Positions 31,072 through 42,118 of a stretch of DNA of 64,000 nt are shown in pieces. Origin of the DNA: Aquabacterium sp. J223 (GTDB taxonomy: Bacteria > Pseudomonadota > Gammaproteobacteria > Burkholderiales > Burkholderiaceae_C); NCBI RefSeq assembly GCF_024666615.1, contig NZ_CP088297.1, forward strand, positions 1,178,001 through 1,242,000, read 5' to 3'. Position numbers and translations under genes: made by a program. Position 1 is the first letter of the stretch. Each line of letters starts with the position of its first letter. The notes below the pieces were generated by a model, which searched no databases, was not told the origin of the DNA, and saw only the letters and a program-made list of their open reading frames with translations.

Positions 31072-31099
31072 AAAAGGCCGCCCCGAGGGGCGGCCTTTT
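31072..31099. terminator. Bidirectional intrinsic terminator between nagZ and rne
   Basis: A perfect inverted repeat, AAAAGGCCGCCCC with GGGGCGGCCTTTT, 2-nt loop GA. It ends in T4 on both strands, so it can stop nagZ transcripts from the left and rne transcripts from the right. Confidence 0.85.
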
Positions 31100-31116
31100 C
31101 ACACCGGCGGAGCGGG

Positions 31117-34100
31117 TCAGCCCTGCGGCGTGTCGAACGGCATGCGGACCTGCGCCAGGTCCTTGCGCGTCTCCACCAGCACCAGCGGGCCTTCGTCGGG
31201 CACGACCACGGGCGGGCGCTCGCGCGGCACGTGCGCCGGCTTCGGCTCGGCGGCCATCGCCGCCTGGACCGCCGACACCTTGGCGGCGTCCGAGGCCACC
31301 CACTGCAGCCCCGCCGCTTCGGCCACCGAGCGCAGGTCGCTCTCCGGCAGCACGAAGGGCTGCGCCGGCGCGGCCGCTGCGGGTGCCGGCGCGGCCGCTG
31401 CGGGTGCCGGCGCGGCCGCTGCGGGTGCCGGCGCGGCCGCGGGCGGAGGCTCGGCCACGGCGGTCGGGGCGGCCGGCGCCGCGGGGGCGCCTGCGGCACC
31501 ACGGCGGCCACCGGCTCGGCCGCCGCCGTCACCGCGTCCTGCAGCGGGTCGCCGTGCACCGGCATGTCGGGTGACGGCCGGACGCCGGCCAGCTCGGCGC
31601 TGGTGGCCGCGTCGACGGTGGCGCCGGCGTCCTCGCCACGGGGGCGGTCGCGGTCGCGTCCACCACGCCGTCGGCGGGACGGCGCTCCGCCGTCCTCCGA
31701 CGCTGCCTCGTTCCGCTCGCCGGCCGGGGCGCGCTCGGCGACCAGGTCACCGGCCTGCGCCGCGATCAGGTCGGCCTGTGCCTCGGTTCCGGCGGGGCGG
31801 GGGGCTCGCCGTCCGGCTCGGTGCCCGACGTGGGACGCGAGGCCGCGGTGAAGGGCGCGTCCTGCGTCTCCCACCAGGCGCGGCTGCCGCCACCGGCCGC
31901 GGCGGCGGCCGGCGGCTCGGCCGTTTCGCGGGCCTCGGCCGCCGGCGTCGCCGGCCGGTCGCCGGTCGGGTCCAGGCCTTCGGCGACCGCGCCGTCCTGG
32001 CCGGCCTCGTCGCGGTCGCGGCCACCACGGCGGCGACGGCGGCGTCCACCGCGCTCCGCGTTGTCGCCGCTCAGGCCCTCGCCCTCGACCACGGCCCCTT
32101 CGGTGAGGGTGGTGGGCAGGGCCTCGGCGGCGGCGCCCTCCTGCGCGGCCAGCGTGTCGACCTCGGTGGGTCGGCGGTCGCGACGGTCGCGCCGTCCCCC
32201 TTCGGGGCGGCGCTCCTCGGCGGGCCGGGTCTCGGTCGTCGCCCCGTCGGTCGGGGCCAGCGTGGCGCTGCCCTCGGCCAGCTTGGCCTCGGCCGGGCGG
32301 CGCTCGCCGCGGCGGCCGCCGCGCTCGCCACGTTCACCGCGCTCGCCACGTTCACCGCGCTCACCCCGTTCGCGCCGCGCTTCCTCCGGACGGGCTTCGC
32401 CGCCCTGGCGGCTGGCCTCGCGGCCTTCGCGCGGCTCGCGGCCTTCACGGCCGCTGTCGCCACGGCCGTCGCGCCGGCGGCCGCCGTCGCCACCGCCATT
32501 GCGCCCACCGCGTCGGCCACCGTCGCGTTCACCGCGGCCGTCACGGCGCGCCCCTTCGGCCGGGGTCGGCGTGGCCGGGGTGGCCGCCGTGGCGGCCATC
32601 GGCGCCGGCGCGGGCTCGGGCGCGGCGAACAGGCGCTTGACCCAGCCGAAGAAGCCGGCGCCGGCGGCGGGCGCCAGCGACACCGGCGCGCCGCCAGGCA
32701 GGCGGGCGTGCGCCACCGGAGGCGGCGGTGCCGGCACCGGGGCGGGTGCGGGCGCAGGGACCGGCGCCGGTTTCGGCGCCGCGATGGGCGCCGGCTGCTC
32801 GGGCAGGATGCCCTTGATCACCGGCTCCTGCTTGGGCTTGGCCTTCTCGCGGCGGGTGATGCCGACCTCGTCGTCCGGCTCCTCGATCATGGTGTAGCTG
32901 GCCTGCAGGTTCTCCAGCCGAGGGTCGTCGTGGCGCAGGCGCTCCAGCTTGTAGTTCGGCGTCTCCAGGTGCTTGTTGGGCACCAGGATGACCGTCGTGC
33001 GCTGCTTCAGCTCGATCTTGGTGATCTCGGTGCGCTTCTCGTTGAGCAGGAAGCTGGTCACCTCCACCGGCACCTGCACGTGCACGGCGGCGGTGTTCTC
33101 CTTCATCGACTCCTCCTGCACCATGCGCAGGATCTGCAGCGCCGAGCTCTCGGTGTCGCGGATGTGGCCGGTGCCGTTGCAGCGCGGGCAGGTGATGTGG
33201 CTGCCCTCGCTGAGCGCCGGGCGCAGCCGCTGGCGCGACAGCTCCAGCAGGCCGAACTTGCTGATCGAGCTGAACTGCACCCGGGCGCGGTCCTGGCGCA
33301 GCGCGTCGCGCAGCCGCTGCTCCACCTCGCGGCGGTTCTTCGACTCCTCCATGTCGATGAAGTCGACGACGATCAGGCCGCCCAGGTCGCGCAGCCGCAT
33401 CTGGCGCGCGATCTCGTCGGCCGCCTCCAGGTTGGTGCGGAAGGCGGTCTCCTCGATGTCGCCGCCGCGGGTGGCGCGCGCCGAGTTCACGTCCACCGAC
33501 ACCAGCGCCTCGGTGTGGTCGATGACGATGGCGCCGCCCGCCGGCAGGTTCACCGTGCGGCTGAACGCCGTCTCGATCTGGTGCTCGATCTGGAAGCGGC
33601 TGAACAGCGGCGCGTCGTCGCGGTAGCGCTTGACCCGTGGTGCCAGCTCCGGCATCACGTGGTTCATGAACTGCATCGCCTGATCGTAGATGTCGTCGGT
33701 GTCGATCAGGATCTCGCCGATGTCGGCGGTGAAGTAGTCGCGGATGGCGCGGATGACCAGCGACGACTCCTGGTAGATCAGGAAGGCGCCCTTGCCCGCC
33801 CTGGACGCCTCGTCGATGGCCGTCCACAGCTTGAGCATGTAGTTGAGGTCCCACTGCAGCTCGGCCACCGAACGGCCGATGCCGGCGGTGCGCGCGATGA
33901 GGCTCATGCCCTTCGGGTACTCCAGCGCCTCGAGGTTCTCCTTCAGCTCCTCGCGGTCCTCGCCCTCGATGCGCCGGCTCACGCCGCCGCCGCGCGGGTT
34001 GTTCGGCATCAGCACGAGGTAGCGCCCGGCCAGGCTGACGAAGGTGGTCAGCGCCGCGCCCTTGTTGCCGCGCTCCTCCTTCTCCACCTGCACCAGCAGT

Positions 34101-34393
34101 TCCTGGCCTTCGCGGATGACGTCGCCGATGCGCGCGCTGCGGGCGTCGGCGCCTTCCTTGAAGTAGGTCTTGGAGATTTCCTTGAAGGGCAGGAAGCCGT
34201 GGCGGTCCTCGCCGTAGTCGACGAAGCAGGCTTCGAGCGAGGGCTCGACCCGCGTCACCACCGCCTTGTAGATGTTGCCCTTGCGCTGTTCGCGCCCCTC
34301 GATCTCGGTCTCGAAGTCCAGCAGTTTCTGGCCATCGACGATGGCCAGGCGACGCTCTTCCTGCTGCGTCGCGTTGATCAGCATGCGTTTCAT
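31117..34393 (-). CDS. rne: Ribonuclease E, with two apparent frameshifts in the C-terminal tail
   Basis: The endonuclease that scaffolds the RNA degradosome. The N-terminal catalytic half is intact: [13 protein letters not shown] start, an S1 domain (about 35-120), an RNase H-like and DNase I-like core, and the zinc-link CPRC. The tail is low complexity: Arg/Gly/Glu repeats, then Ala/Pro repeats, then the conserved end [14 protein letters not shown]. The written frame stops at 31766. One missing base in the G run at 31799-31804, and another at 31483-31487, split the tail into three frames. Restoring both gives 1092 aa, an exact multiple of three. The conserved C-terminus shows the gene is really intact. 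Confidence 0.9.
31364..31440 (-). repeat. 21-bp tandem repeat inside rne
   Basis: Three perfect copies and a 14-bp partial copy of one 21-bp unit (31364, 31385, 31406, 31427). In the RNase E frame each unit encodes seven residues of Ala and Pro. Perfect DNA identity suggests recent expansion by slippage. Confidence 0.9.
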
Positions 34394-35033
34394 CCGCACT
34401 CCTCGTGCGGCCTGCGGTGCGGCTTTGGGCCGCGGCCGCCAGGCCGCTGACATCACACCGCCGTCCGGCCCCGGTTTTTCAACAGCGAGGCTGCGGGCGA
34501 CCCAATCGATGCACGAGATGCACGCGGAAGAAACCGAGGGTGGAATCGCCCTGGACTGCGGTGGCCGGCAGCGCCGGTCACTCAGAGCAGCGTTGGCGCC
34601 GGGCGTGTCGCCGTTCGCCGGGCTGCGGTCCCGCCCCGGCCGGACGCGAACGGGGCCGCGGCCGGCACGGCGACAAGCCGCACCCGCCGGCGATGCCGGT
34701 CGGTCAGGTGGAGGAGGGGGAAGCCCATGCGGACGAGGAGCACGTTTGGAGGCCACAGGCCGGACACGCGGTCCGACCTGCAAGCCCGTCAACCTTGGGG
34801 TTCGGCACTTCGCGCCGACTACAGGCGGCAAAGGGGCCGTGGTTCTTCAGGGGCGGGGATCTCTTCCGCCGGCCCCATGGGCCGCCGCGCGCCGCTGTGG
34901 CAGGTCGCGCTTGCGGCCGTTACGGACCGGCGTTGCATCACCTTTTGGCGCTGATGCGCCAACCTCGTGGCGCCGGGTGGGCCGAGTAAACTTCGGCAAA
35001 TCAACCACTTACGGCAGTCACTTGGTCCGCGCG
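34394..35033 (-). promoter_or_regulatory. Long 5' leader of rne and rne-rluC divergent region
   Basis: About 640 bp without a credible gene, between the rne ATG and a perfect minus-strand TATAAT. It is probably the untranslated leader of rne. It contains a perfect hairpin, TTGGCGC-TGAT-GCGCCAA, at 34945-34962. Known rne leaders allow the enzyme to cut its own mRNA, so autoregulation is the natural guess. Short ORFs inside lack ribosome sites and family signal. Confidence 0.55.
34945..34962 (-). other. Perfect hairpin in the rne leader
   Basis: A 7-bp stem with a 4-nt loop (TTGGCGC/GCGCCAA), flanked by TTTT on the plus strand. On the minus strand it would lie about 70 nt from the predicted 5' end of the rne mRNA. 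Confidence 0.5.
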
Positions 35034-35039
35034 ATTATA
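35034..35039 (-). promoter_or_regulatory. rne promoter -10 (TATAAT)
   Basis: A perfect TATAAT on the minus strand, in a region otherwise rich in GC. It predicts transcription of rne from about 35027. No -35 match is seen. The plus strand reads ATTATA, so it may also serve the divergent rluC. Confidence 0.5.
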
Positions 35040-35102
35040 GGGGGCAATGCCGCATCCCCGGCCGCCTCCCCGGGTGGGCCTCCGGCGACCCCGCCGCCGG
35101 CC

Positions 35103-36083
35103 GTGCGCCGCATCACGGTGGACGACGCGTCCGACGGCCAGCGCCTGGACAACTTCCTGCTGCGCCAGCTCAAGGGCGTGCCGAAGACCCATGTCTACCG
35201 GCTCATCCGCAGCGGGGAGGTGCGTGTCAACAAGGGCCGCGCGGCGGCCGACACCCGGCTGGCGCTGGGCGACGAGGTGCGCATCCCGCCGGTGCGGGTG
35301 GCCGCACCCGCCGCATCGGCCGAAGACGCCCCGCCGGCCCCGCCCCGGGCGTTCCCGGTGCTGTTCGAGGACGAGCACCTGCTGGCGCTGGACAAGCCGT
35401 CGGGCGTGGCGGTGCACGGCGGCTCCGGCGTCGCCTTCGGCGTCATCGAGCAGCTGCGGCGGGCGCGGCCCGAGGCACGTTTCCTGGAACTGGTGCACCG
35501 GCTCGACCGCGAGACCTCCGGCGTGCTGCTGGTGGCCAAGCGGCGGCCGGCGCTGGTCGCCCTGCAGGACCAGTGGCGCGCCCGTGGCCCGGCCAAGACC
35601 TATGCCGCCCTGGTGCCCGGCGCCTGGCCCGCGTCGCGCAAGGTGATCGACGTGCCGCTGCACAAGTACCTCGACGGCCAGGGCGAGCGGCGGGTGAGGG
35701 CGGTGACCGCCGACGGCGACCCGCAGGCCGAGGACGCCCGGCGTTCGATCAGCCTGGTCCGCATCGTGCAGCGCTTCGCGCACTTCACCCTGCTGGACGT
35801 CACCATCAAGACCGGCCGCACGCACCAGATCCGCGTGCACCTGGCGCACGAGGGGCACGCCATCGTCGGCGACGACAAGTACGGCGACTTCGCGCTCAAC
35901 CGGGCGCTGGCGCGGGGGTTGCCCTGGCCGGCGGTGACGGACGGCCCGGCGCCCCCGCGTTTCGACCGCATGTTCCTGCACGCCAGGCACCTCGGCTTCG
36001 ACCACCCGGTCAGCGGCGAGCGGCTGACGCTCGAATCCCCGCTGCCGGCCGACTGCCAGCGGCTGCTGGAGGCCCTGCCGTGA
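35103..36083 (+). CDS. rluC: 23S rRNA pseudouridine synthase RluC
   Basis: Isomerises uridines 955, 2504 and 2580 of 23S rRNA in E. coli. It has an N-terminal S4 RNA-binding domain (RLDNFLLRQLKGVPKTHVYR, RVNKGR) and the RluA-type catalytic domain with the nucleophile Asp in VHRLDRETSGVL, then KTGRTHQIRVHL. The start is uncertain. GTG 35103 gives 326 aa and begins just before the S4 domain. A TTG at 35022 would add 27 Pro/Ala-rich residues. The nearby ATG at 35047 is out of frame. The rne-rluC divergence is typical of proteobacteria. Confidence 0.92.
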   Translation: MRRITVDDASDGQRLDNFLLRQLKGVPKTHVYRLIRSGEVRVNKGRAAADTRLALGDEVRIPPVRVAAPAASAEDAPPAPPRAFPVLFEDEHLLALDKPSGVAVHGGSGVAFGVIEQLRRARPEARFLELVHRLDRETSGVLLVAKRRPALVALQDQWRARGPAKTYAALVPGAWPASRKVIDVPLHKYLDGQGERRVRAVTADGDPQAEDARRSISLVRIVQRFAHFTLLDVTIKTGRTHQIRVHLAHEGHAIVGDDKYGDFALNRALARGLPWPAVTDGPAPPRFDRMFLHARHLGFDHPVSGERLTLESPLPADCQRLLEALP

Positions 36084-36100
36084 CGCACCCGCGGCCCGAC

Positions 36101-36751
36101 ATGAACTTCGAGTTGATCGTCTTCGACTGGGACGGCACGCTGTTCGATTCCACCGCGCTGATTGCACGCTGCATCCAGGCGGCCTGCCGCGACCTCGGCG
36201 TGGCCGTGCCCAGCGACGCGCAGGCGGCGTTCGTCATCGGCCTGGGCCTGCAGGACGCGCTGCAGACGGCCGTGCCCGACCTCCCGGTGGCGCGTTACGG
36301 CGAGCTGGGCCGGCGCTACCGCGAGCACTACTTCGCGGAGCAGCACGCCATCGGCCTCTTCGATGGCGCCCTCGACCTGTTGCAGGCGCTCAAGGCACGC
36401 GGCCACCGGGTGGCGGTGGCCACCGGCAAGAGCCGGCGCGGGCTGGACGAGGCGCTGCGGAACACCCGGCTGCACGGCCTCTTCGACGGCACCCGCACCG
36501 CCGACGAGACCGCCTCCAAGCCGCACCCGCAGATGCTGCTGGAGCTGATGGCCGCGCACGGGACCGAGCCCGAGCGCACGCTGATGATCGGCGACACCAC
36601 GCACGACCTGCAGATGGCGGCCAATGCCGGCACGCCGGCGGTGGCGGTGGCCTACGGCGCCCACGAGCCGGCGCGGTTCGCCGAGCTCAGGCCCCTGCAC
36701 GTGGCCCATTCGCTGGCCGACCTGCACCGCTGGCTCGACGACCATGCCTGA
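36101..36751 (+). CDS. HAD-superfamily phosphatase, phosphoglycolate-phosphatase-like
   Basis: A hydrolase of small phosphate esters. Four HAD motifs are visible in 216 aa: FDWDGTLFDST, a Thr in VAVATGKSRRG, Lys in ETASKPHPQ, and GDTTHDLQMAANAG. A helical cap domain lies between the first and second motifs. An alternative GTG at 36080 overlaps the rluC stop. The substrate cannot be told; proximity to rluC is common in Burkholderiales but does not define it. It overlaps the Rieske gene by 8 bp. Confidence 0.86.
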   Translation: MNFELIVFDWDGTLFDSTALIARCIQAACRDLGVAVPSDAQAAFVIGLGLQDALQTAVPDLPVARYGELGRRYREHYFAEQHAIGLFDGALDLLQALKARGHRVAVATGKSRRGLDEALRNTRLHGLFDGTRTADETASKPHPQMLLELMAAHGTEPERTLMIGDTTHDLQMAANAGTPAVAVAYGAHEPARFAELRPLHVAHSLADLHRWLDDHA

Positions 36752-37175
36752 GACACGGCCCGAGGCCGACGGCCTGCGGCTGTGCGAGTCCGCGGCGCTG
36801 ACCGAGGACGGTCCGGCGCTGCTCTTCGACGTGCGGCAGTACGGCCGGCCGCTGCGCGCCTTCGCGCTGCGCCACCGCGGCCGGGTGGTGGCCTACCTCA
36901 ACCGCTGCCTGCACGTGCCGGTGGAACTGGACTGGCAGCCGGGCCAGTTCCTCGACGCCGAGCGCCAACACATCGTCTGCGCGGTGCACGGTGCCACCTA
37001 CGACCCGCAGGACGGCCGCTGCGTGGCCGGGCCGGGTGGCCGCGGCCGCCTGACGGCCGTCGAGGTGCGCGAGGTCGACGGCCGGGTGTATTGGTATCCT
37101 TCCCGCGACATCCGGCCGGCCACCGACACGGTGCCCGACGCGCCTCCCCCGAGAGATTCCCATGACCCCCGATGA
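36744..37175 (+). CDS. Small Rieske [2Fe-2S] protein
   Basis: A soluble 143-aa protein with one Rieske domain. The cluster ligands are Cys and His in RCLHVPVE and Cys and His in VCAVHGATYDP. This is the ferredoxin type, without a signal peptide or membrane anchor, so it is unrelated to PetA of the bc1 complex. It resembles stand-alone Rieske proteins found between a HAD phosphatase and sppA in Burkholderiales. Its electron partner is unknown. It overlaps both neighbours (8 and 14 bp), so the four genes from rluC are likely one operon. Confidence 0.85.
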   Translation: MPETRPEADGLRLCESAALTEDGPALLFDVRQYGRPLRAFALRHRGRVVAYLNRCLHVPVELDWQPGQFLDAERQHIVCAVHGATYDPQDGRCVAGPGGRGRLTAVEVREVDGRVYWYPSRDIRPATDTVPDAPPPRDSHDPR

Positions 37176-38155
37176 CGACCTGCGCGCCGGCGCGTCCGCC
37201 CCGGCGCCCGTGCCCATGACCACCACCGGTCGACCGGGCCTGGACGGCGCGCTGGAGACCCTGGCCACCGAACTGCTGCGCGAGCGCCGCCGCGAGCGCC
37301 GCTGGCGCATCTTCTTCCGCTTCGCCTGGCTGCTGCTCGGGCTGGTGCTGGTGGTCGGCGCCGCGCAGCAGCGGCTGCGCACCACCGCCCCCCACCGGGC
37401 CGCACACCGCCTTGGTGGAGGTGCGCGGCGAGATCGACAGCGAGGGCGAGGCCAGCGCGGAAGCCATCGTCTCCGCCCTGAAGAGCGCCTTCGAAGACCC
37501 CGGCGCGCGCGGCGTGATCCTGCGCATCAACTCGCCCGGCGGCAGCCCGGTGCAGGCCGGCATCGTCTACGACGAGATCCGGCGGCTGAAGGCGCTGCAC
37601 GACAAGAAGGTCTACGCGGTGGTCGAGGAGATGTGCGCCTCCGGCGCCTACTACATCGCCGTGGCGGCCGACGAGATCTACGTCGACAAGGCGTCCATCG
37701 TCGGCTCCATCGGCGTGCTGATGGACGGCTTCGGTTTCACCGGCCTGATGGACAAGCTCGGCGTGGAGCGCCGGCTGCTCACCGCCGGCGACAACAAGGG
37801 CATGCTCGACCCCTTCTCGCCCGAGAACCCGCGCCAGCGCGCGCTGGCGCAGGCCATGATCGACCAGATCCACCAGCAGTTCGTCCGGGTCGTCAAGGAA
37901 GGCCGCGGCGAGCGGCTGAAGGAAACGCCCGACACCTTCTCCGGCCTGTTCTGGAACGGCGAGCAGGCCGTGCAGCAGGGCCTGGTCGACCACTTCGGCA
38001 ACCTCGACTTCGTCGCCCGCGAGGTGATCAAGGCCGAGGAGGTGGTGGACTACACGCCCAAGGAGAACGTCGCCGAGCGCCTGGCCAAGCGCTTCGGCGC
38101 CGCGGTCGGCGCCGGCGCGGTGAAGGCGCTGCGCGCGCTGTCGCCGCTGCGCTGA
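37162..38155 (+). CDS. S49-family (SppA-like) signal-peptide peptidase, with an apparent frameshift
   Basis: A membrane protease that degrades cleaved signal peptides. The N-terminus is cytoplasmic and Arg-rich, followed by one membrane segment (FRFAWLLLGLVLVVG, about residues 53-68). The catalytic domain has RINSPGGSPVQAG, the Ser nucleophile in CASGAYYIAVAADE and the Lys in GDNKGMLDPFSPEN. A run of six C at 37388-37393 shifts the frame between the membrane segment and the catalytic domain. With five C the gene is 330 aa. Both halves are well conserved, so an assembly error is more likely than a pseudogene. Confidence 0.87.
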
Positions 38156-38159
38156 ACCC

Positions 38160-40648
<2,489 letters not shown>

Positions 40649-40650
40649 CA

Positions 40651-40712
40651 AGGCCCCCACGCTTGCGGCTTCGCCGCGGCGCTGCCCCCAAGGGGGCTGG
40701 CCGGCCTTGGGG
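40651..40712 (+). repeat. REP-like GC-rich intergenic element
   Basis: Two adjacent inverted repeats: GCGGC-TTC-GCCGC (40665-40677) and GCCCCC-AA-GGGGGC (40684-40697), then a third GC-rich arm GGCCGGCCTTGGGGC. It starts with CCCCCACGCTTGCGG, which I recall as a dispersed intergenic motif in Burkholderiales genomes. No second copy lies in this window, so the claim that it is dispersed is from memory, not seen. Confidence 0.55.
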
Positions 40713-41411
40713 CGGCCCGGCGACCGGCCGACCCCTCGGGTCTGGCTGTTCGACCTCGACGACACGCTGCACGACGCCAGCGGCGCCGCCTTCGGCGGCA
40801 TCAACGAGGCGATGACGGCCTACATCGCCGAGCGGTTGTCGCTCACCCTGGAGGACGCGCAGGCGCTGCGCACCCGCTACTGGCGGCGCTATGGCGCCAC
40901 GCTGCTCGGCCTGCTGCGGCACCACGACGTCTCGGCCCCGCACTTCCTCGAACAGACGCACCGCCTGCCGGGGTTGGAGGACCGCCTGCGCCGGCACCCG
41001 CACGACGCGGCGGCGCTCAACGCGCTGCGCGGCCGCAAGTACGTCCTGACCAACGCACCCCTGGCCTACGCCGAGCGGGTGCTGCGCGCGCTCGGCCTGC
41101 GCCACCTGTTCGACGGCCTGATCCCGGTGGAGCGCATGCGCATGTTCGGCCACTGGCGGCCCAAGCCCGACCGCCGCATGTTCCGCCAGCTGCTGGCGCG
41201 GCTGCGTGTGGCGGCGTCGCAGTGCGTGCTGGTGGAGGACACCCTGGACCACCAGAAGGCGGCCCGCGGCGTCGGTCTGAAGACGGTGTGGATGCAGCGC
41301 TGGGGCGCGGCCGGCCGGCCCGGCGTGCCGCCGCCGCGCCGGCGCCGAAGGCCGTCCTACGTCCATGCAAGAATCGCCTCGCTGCAACGCCTGCGACGAC
41401 ACCGGTGGTGA
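40707..41411 (+). CDS. HAD-family pyrimidine 5'-nucleotidase-like hydrolase
   Basis: A haloacid-dehalogenase hydrolase of the Sdt1/YjjG-like group. Motifs are WLFDLDDTLHDAS, a Thr in YVLTNAPLAYAE, Lys in WRPKPDRRM and VLVEDTLDHQKAA. Spacing argB-HAD-slmA is typical of Burkholderiales. The start is doubtful: the frame opens with TTG at 40707 inside the repeat element, and the protein homology begins only at about residue 11. The C-terminal 25 residues are Arg/Pro-rich and may be poorly conserved. Its TGA overlaps a GTG that could start slmA. Confidence 0.82.
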   Translation: MGRPGDRPTPRVWLFDLDDTLHDASGAAFGGINEAMTAYIAERLSLTLEDAQALRTRYWRRYGATLLGLLRHHDVSAPHFLEQTHRLPGLEDRLRRHPHDAAALNALRGRKYVLTNAPLAYAERVLRALGLRHLFDGLIPVERMRMFGHWRPKPDRRMFRQLLARLRVAASQCVLVEDTLDHQKAARGVGLKTVWMQRWGAAGRPGVPPPRRRRRPSYVHARIASLQRLRRHRW

Positions 41412-41422
41412 CCCCTTCGTGG

Positions 41423-42118
41423 ATGCCCGAGACGCCCGCACCGGCCCCGCCGGCGGACGGCAGCGCATCCGCCACCGACCCGGCGCCCGGGGCCCACACC
41501 GCCGCCGTCGCTGACGTGGCCGCCGAGGCCGCCGCCCGCAAGCGCCCCCGTCCCGGCGAACGCCGCCTGCAGATCCTGCAGACGCTGGCGACGATGCTGG
41601 AGGAACCCGGCGCCGAACGCATCACCACCGCCGCCCTGGCCGCGCGCATCGGCGTCTCGGAAGCGGCCCTCTACCGCCACTTCAGCGGCAAGGCGCAGAT
41701 GTTCGAGGCGCTGATCGACTTCATCGAGGCCAGCGTCTTCGGCCTGCTGCGCGAGGTGGCGGAGCGCGAGCCCGCCCCCGGCGCCCAGGCCGGCCGCATC
41801 GTGCGGGTGCTGCTGCAGTTCGGCGAGCGCAACCCGGGCCTGACGCGGGTCATGGTCGGCGATGCGCTGGTCTACGAGCACGAACGCCTGACCGCCCGCA
41901 TGAACCAGTTCTTCGACCGCCTGGAATCGACGCTGCGCCAGTGCCTGCGCGCGCATGCCGAGGCGATGGGCTCGACCACGCCGACGGTCGATGCGCAGGG
42001 CCGCGCCTCGGTGCTGCTGGCCTTCGCTCTCGGCCGGCTGCAGCGCCATGCGCGCTCCGGCTTCCGCCGCCCGCCCGGCGAGCACCTGGACGTCGCGCTG
42101 CGCCTGCTGCTGGCATGA
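41423..42118 (+). CDS. slmA: Nucleoid-occlusion factor SlmA (TetR family)
   Basis: A DNA-binding inhibitor of FtsZ assembly over the nucleoid. The TetR helix-turn-helix is clear: ERRLQILQTLATML, ITTAALAARIGVSEAALYRH. The 231-aa call starts at ATG 41423 with a 45-residue Ala/Pro-rich extension before the HTH. GTG 41408 is an alternative. Assignment to SlmA rests on the YRHFSGKAQMFEALIDFIE stretch and its argB neighbourhood; another TetR regulator is possible. Confidence 0.84.
   Translation: MPETPAPAPPADGSASATDPAPGAHTAAVADVAAEAAARKRPRPGERRLQILQTLATMLEEPGAERITTAALAARIGVSEAALYRHFSGKAQMFEALIDFIEASVFGLLREVAEREPAPGAQAGRIVRVLLQFGERNPGLTRVMVGDALVYEHERLTARMNQFFDRLESTLRQCLRAHAEAMGSTTPTVDAQGRASVLLAFALGRLQRHARSGFRRPPGEHLDVALRLLLA

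Noticed and set aside
31364-31440. Regular repeats that could suggest a CRISPR array
   Set aside because: The 21-bp units are directly adjacent, with no spacers, and lie in the coding sequence of rne.
31130-34450. A plus-strand open frame of about 1100 codons over rne
   Set aside because: It is the shadow of the GC-rich, repeat-rich rne gene. It is long only because stop codons are rare in GC-rich antisense frames, and it shows no family signal.
34394-35033. Small ORFs in the rne leader
   Set aside because: Frames of 60-80 codons exist on both strands but lack ribosome sites, and their codon composition is that of noncoding GC-rich DNA.
35047-35052. ATG at 35047 as the rluC start
   Set aside because: It is not in the rluC frame; the frame it opens has no match to pseudouridine synthases.
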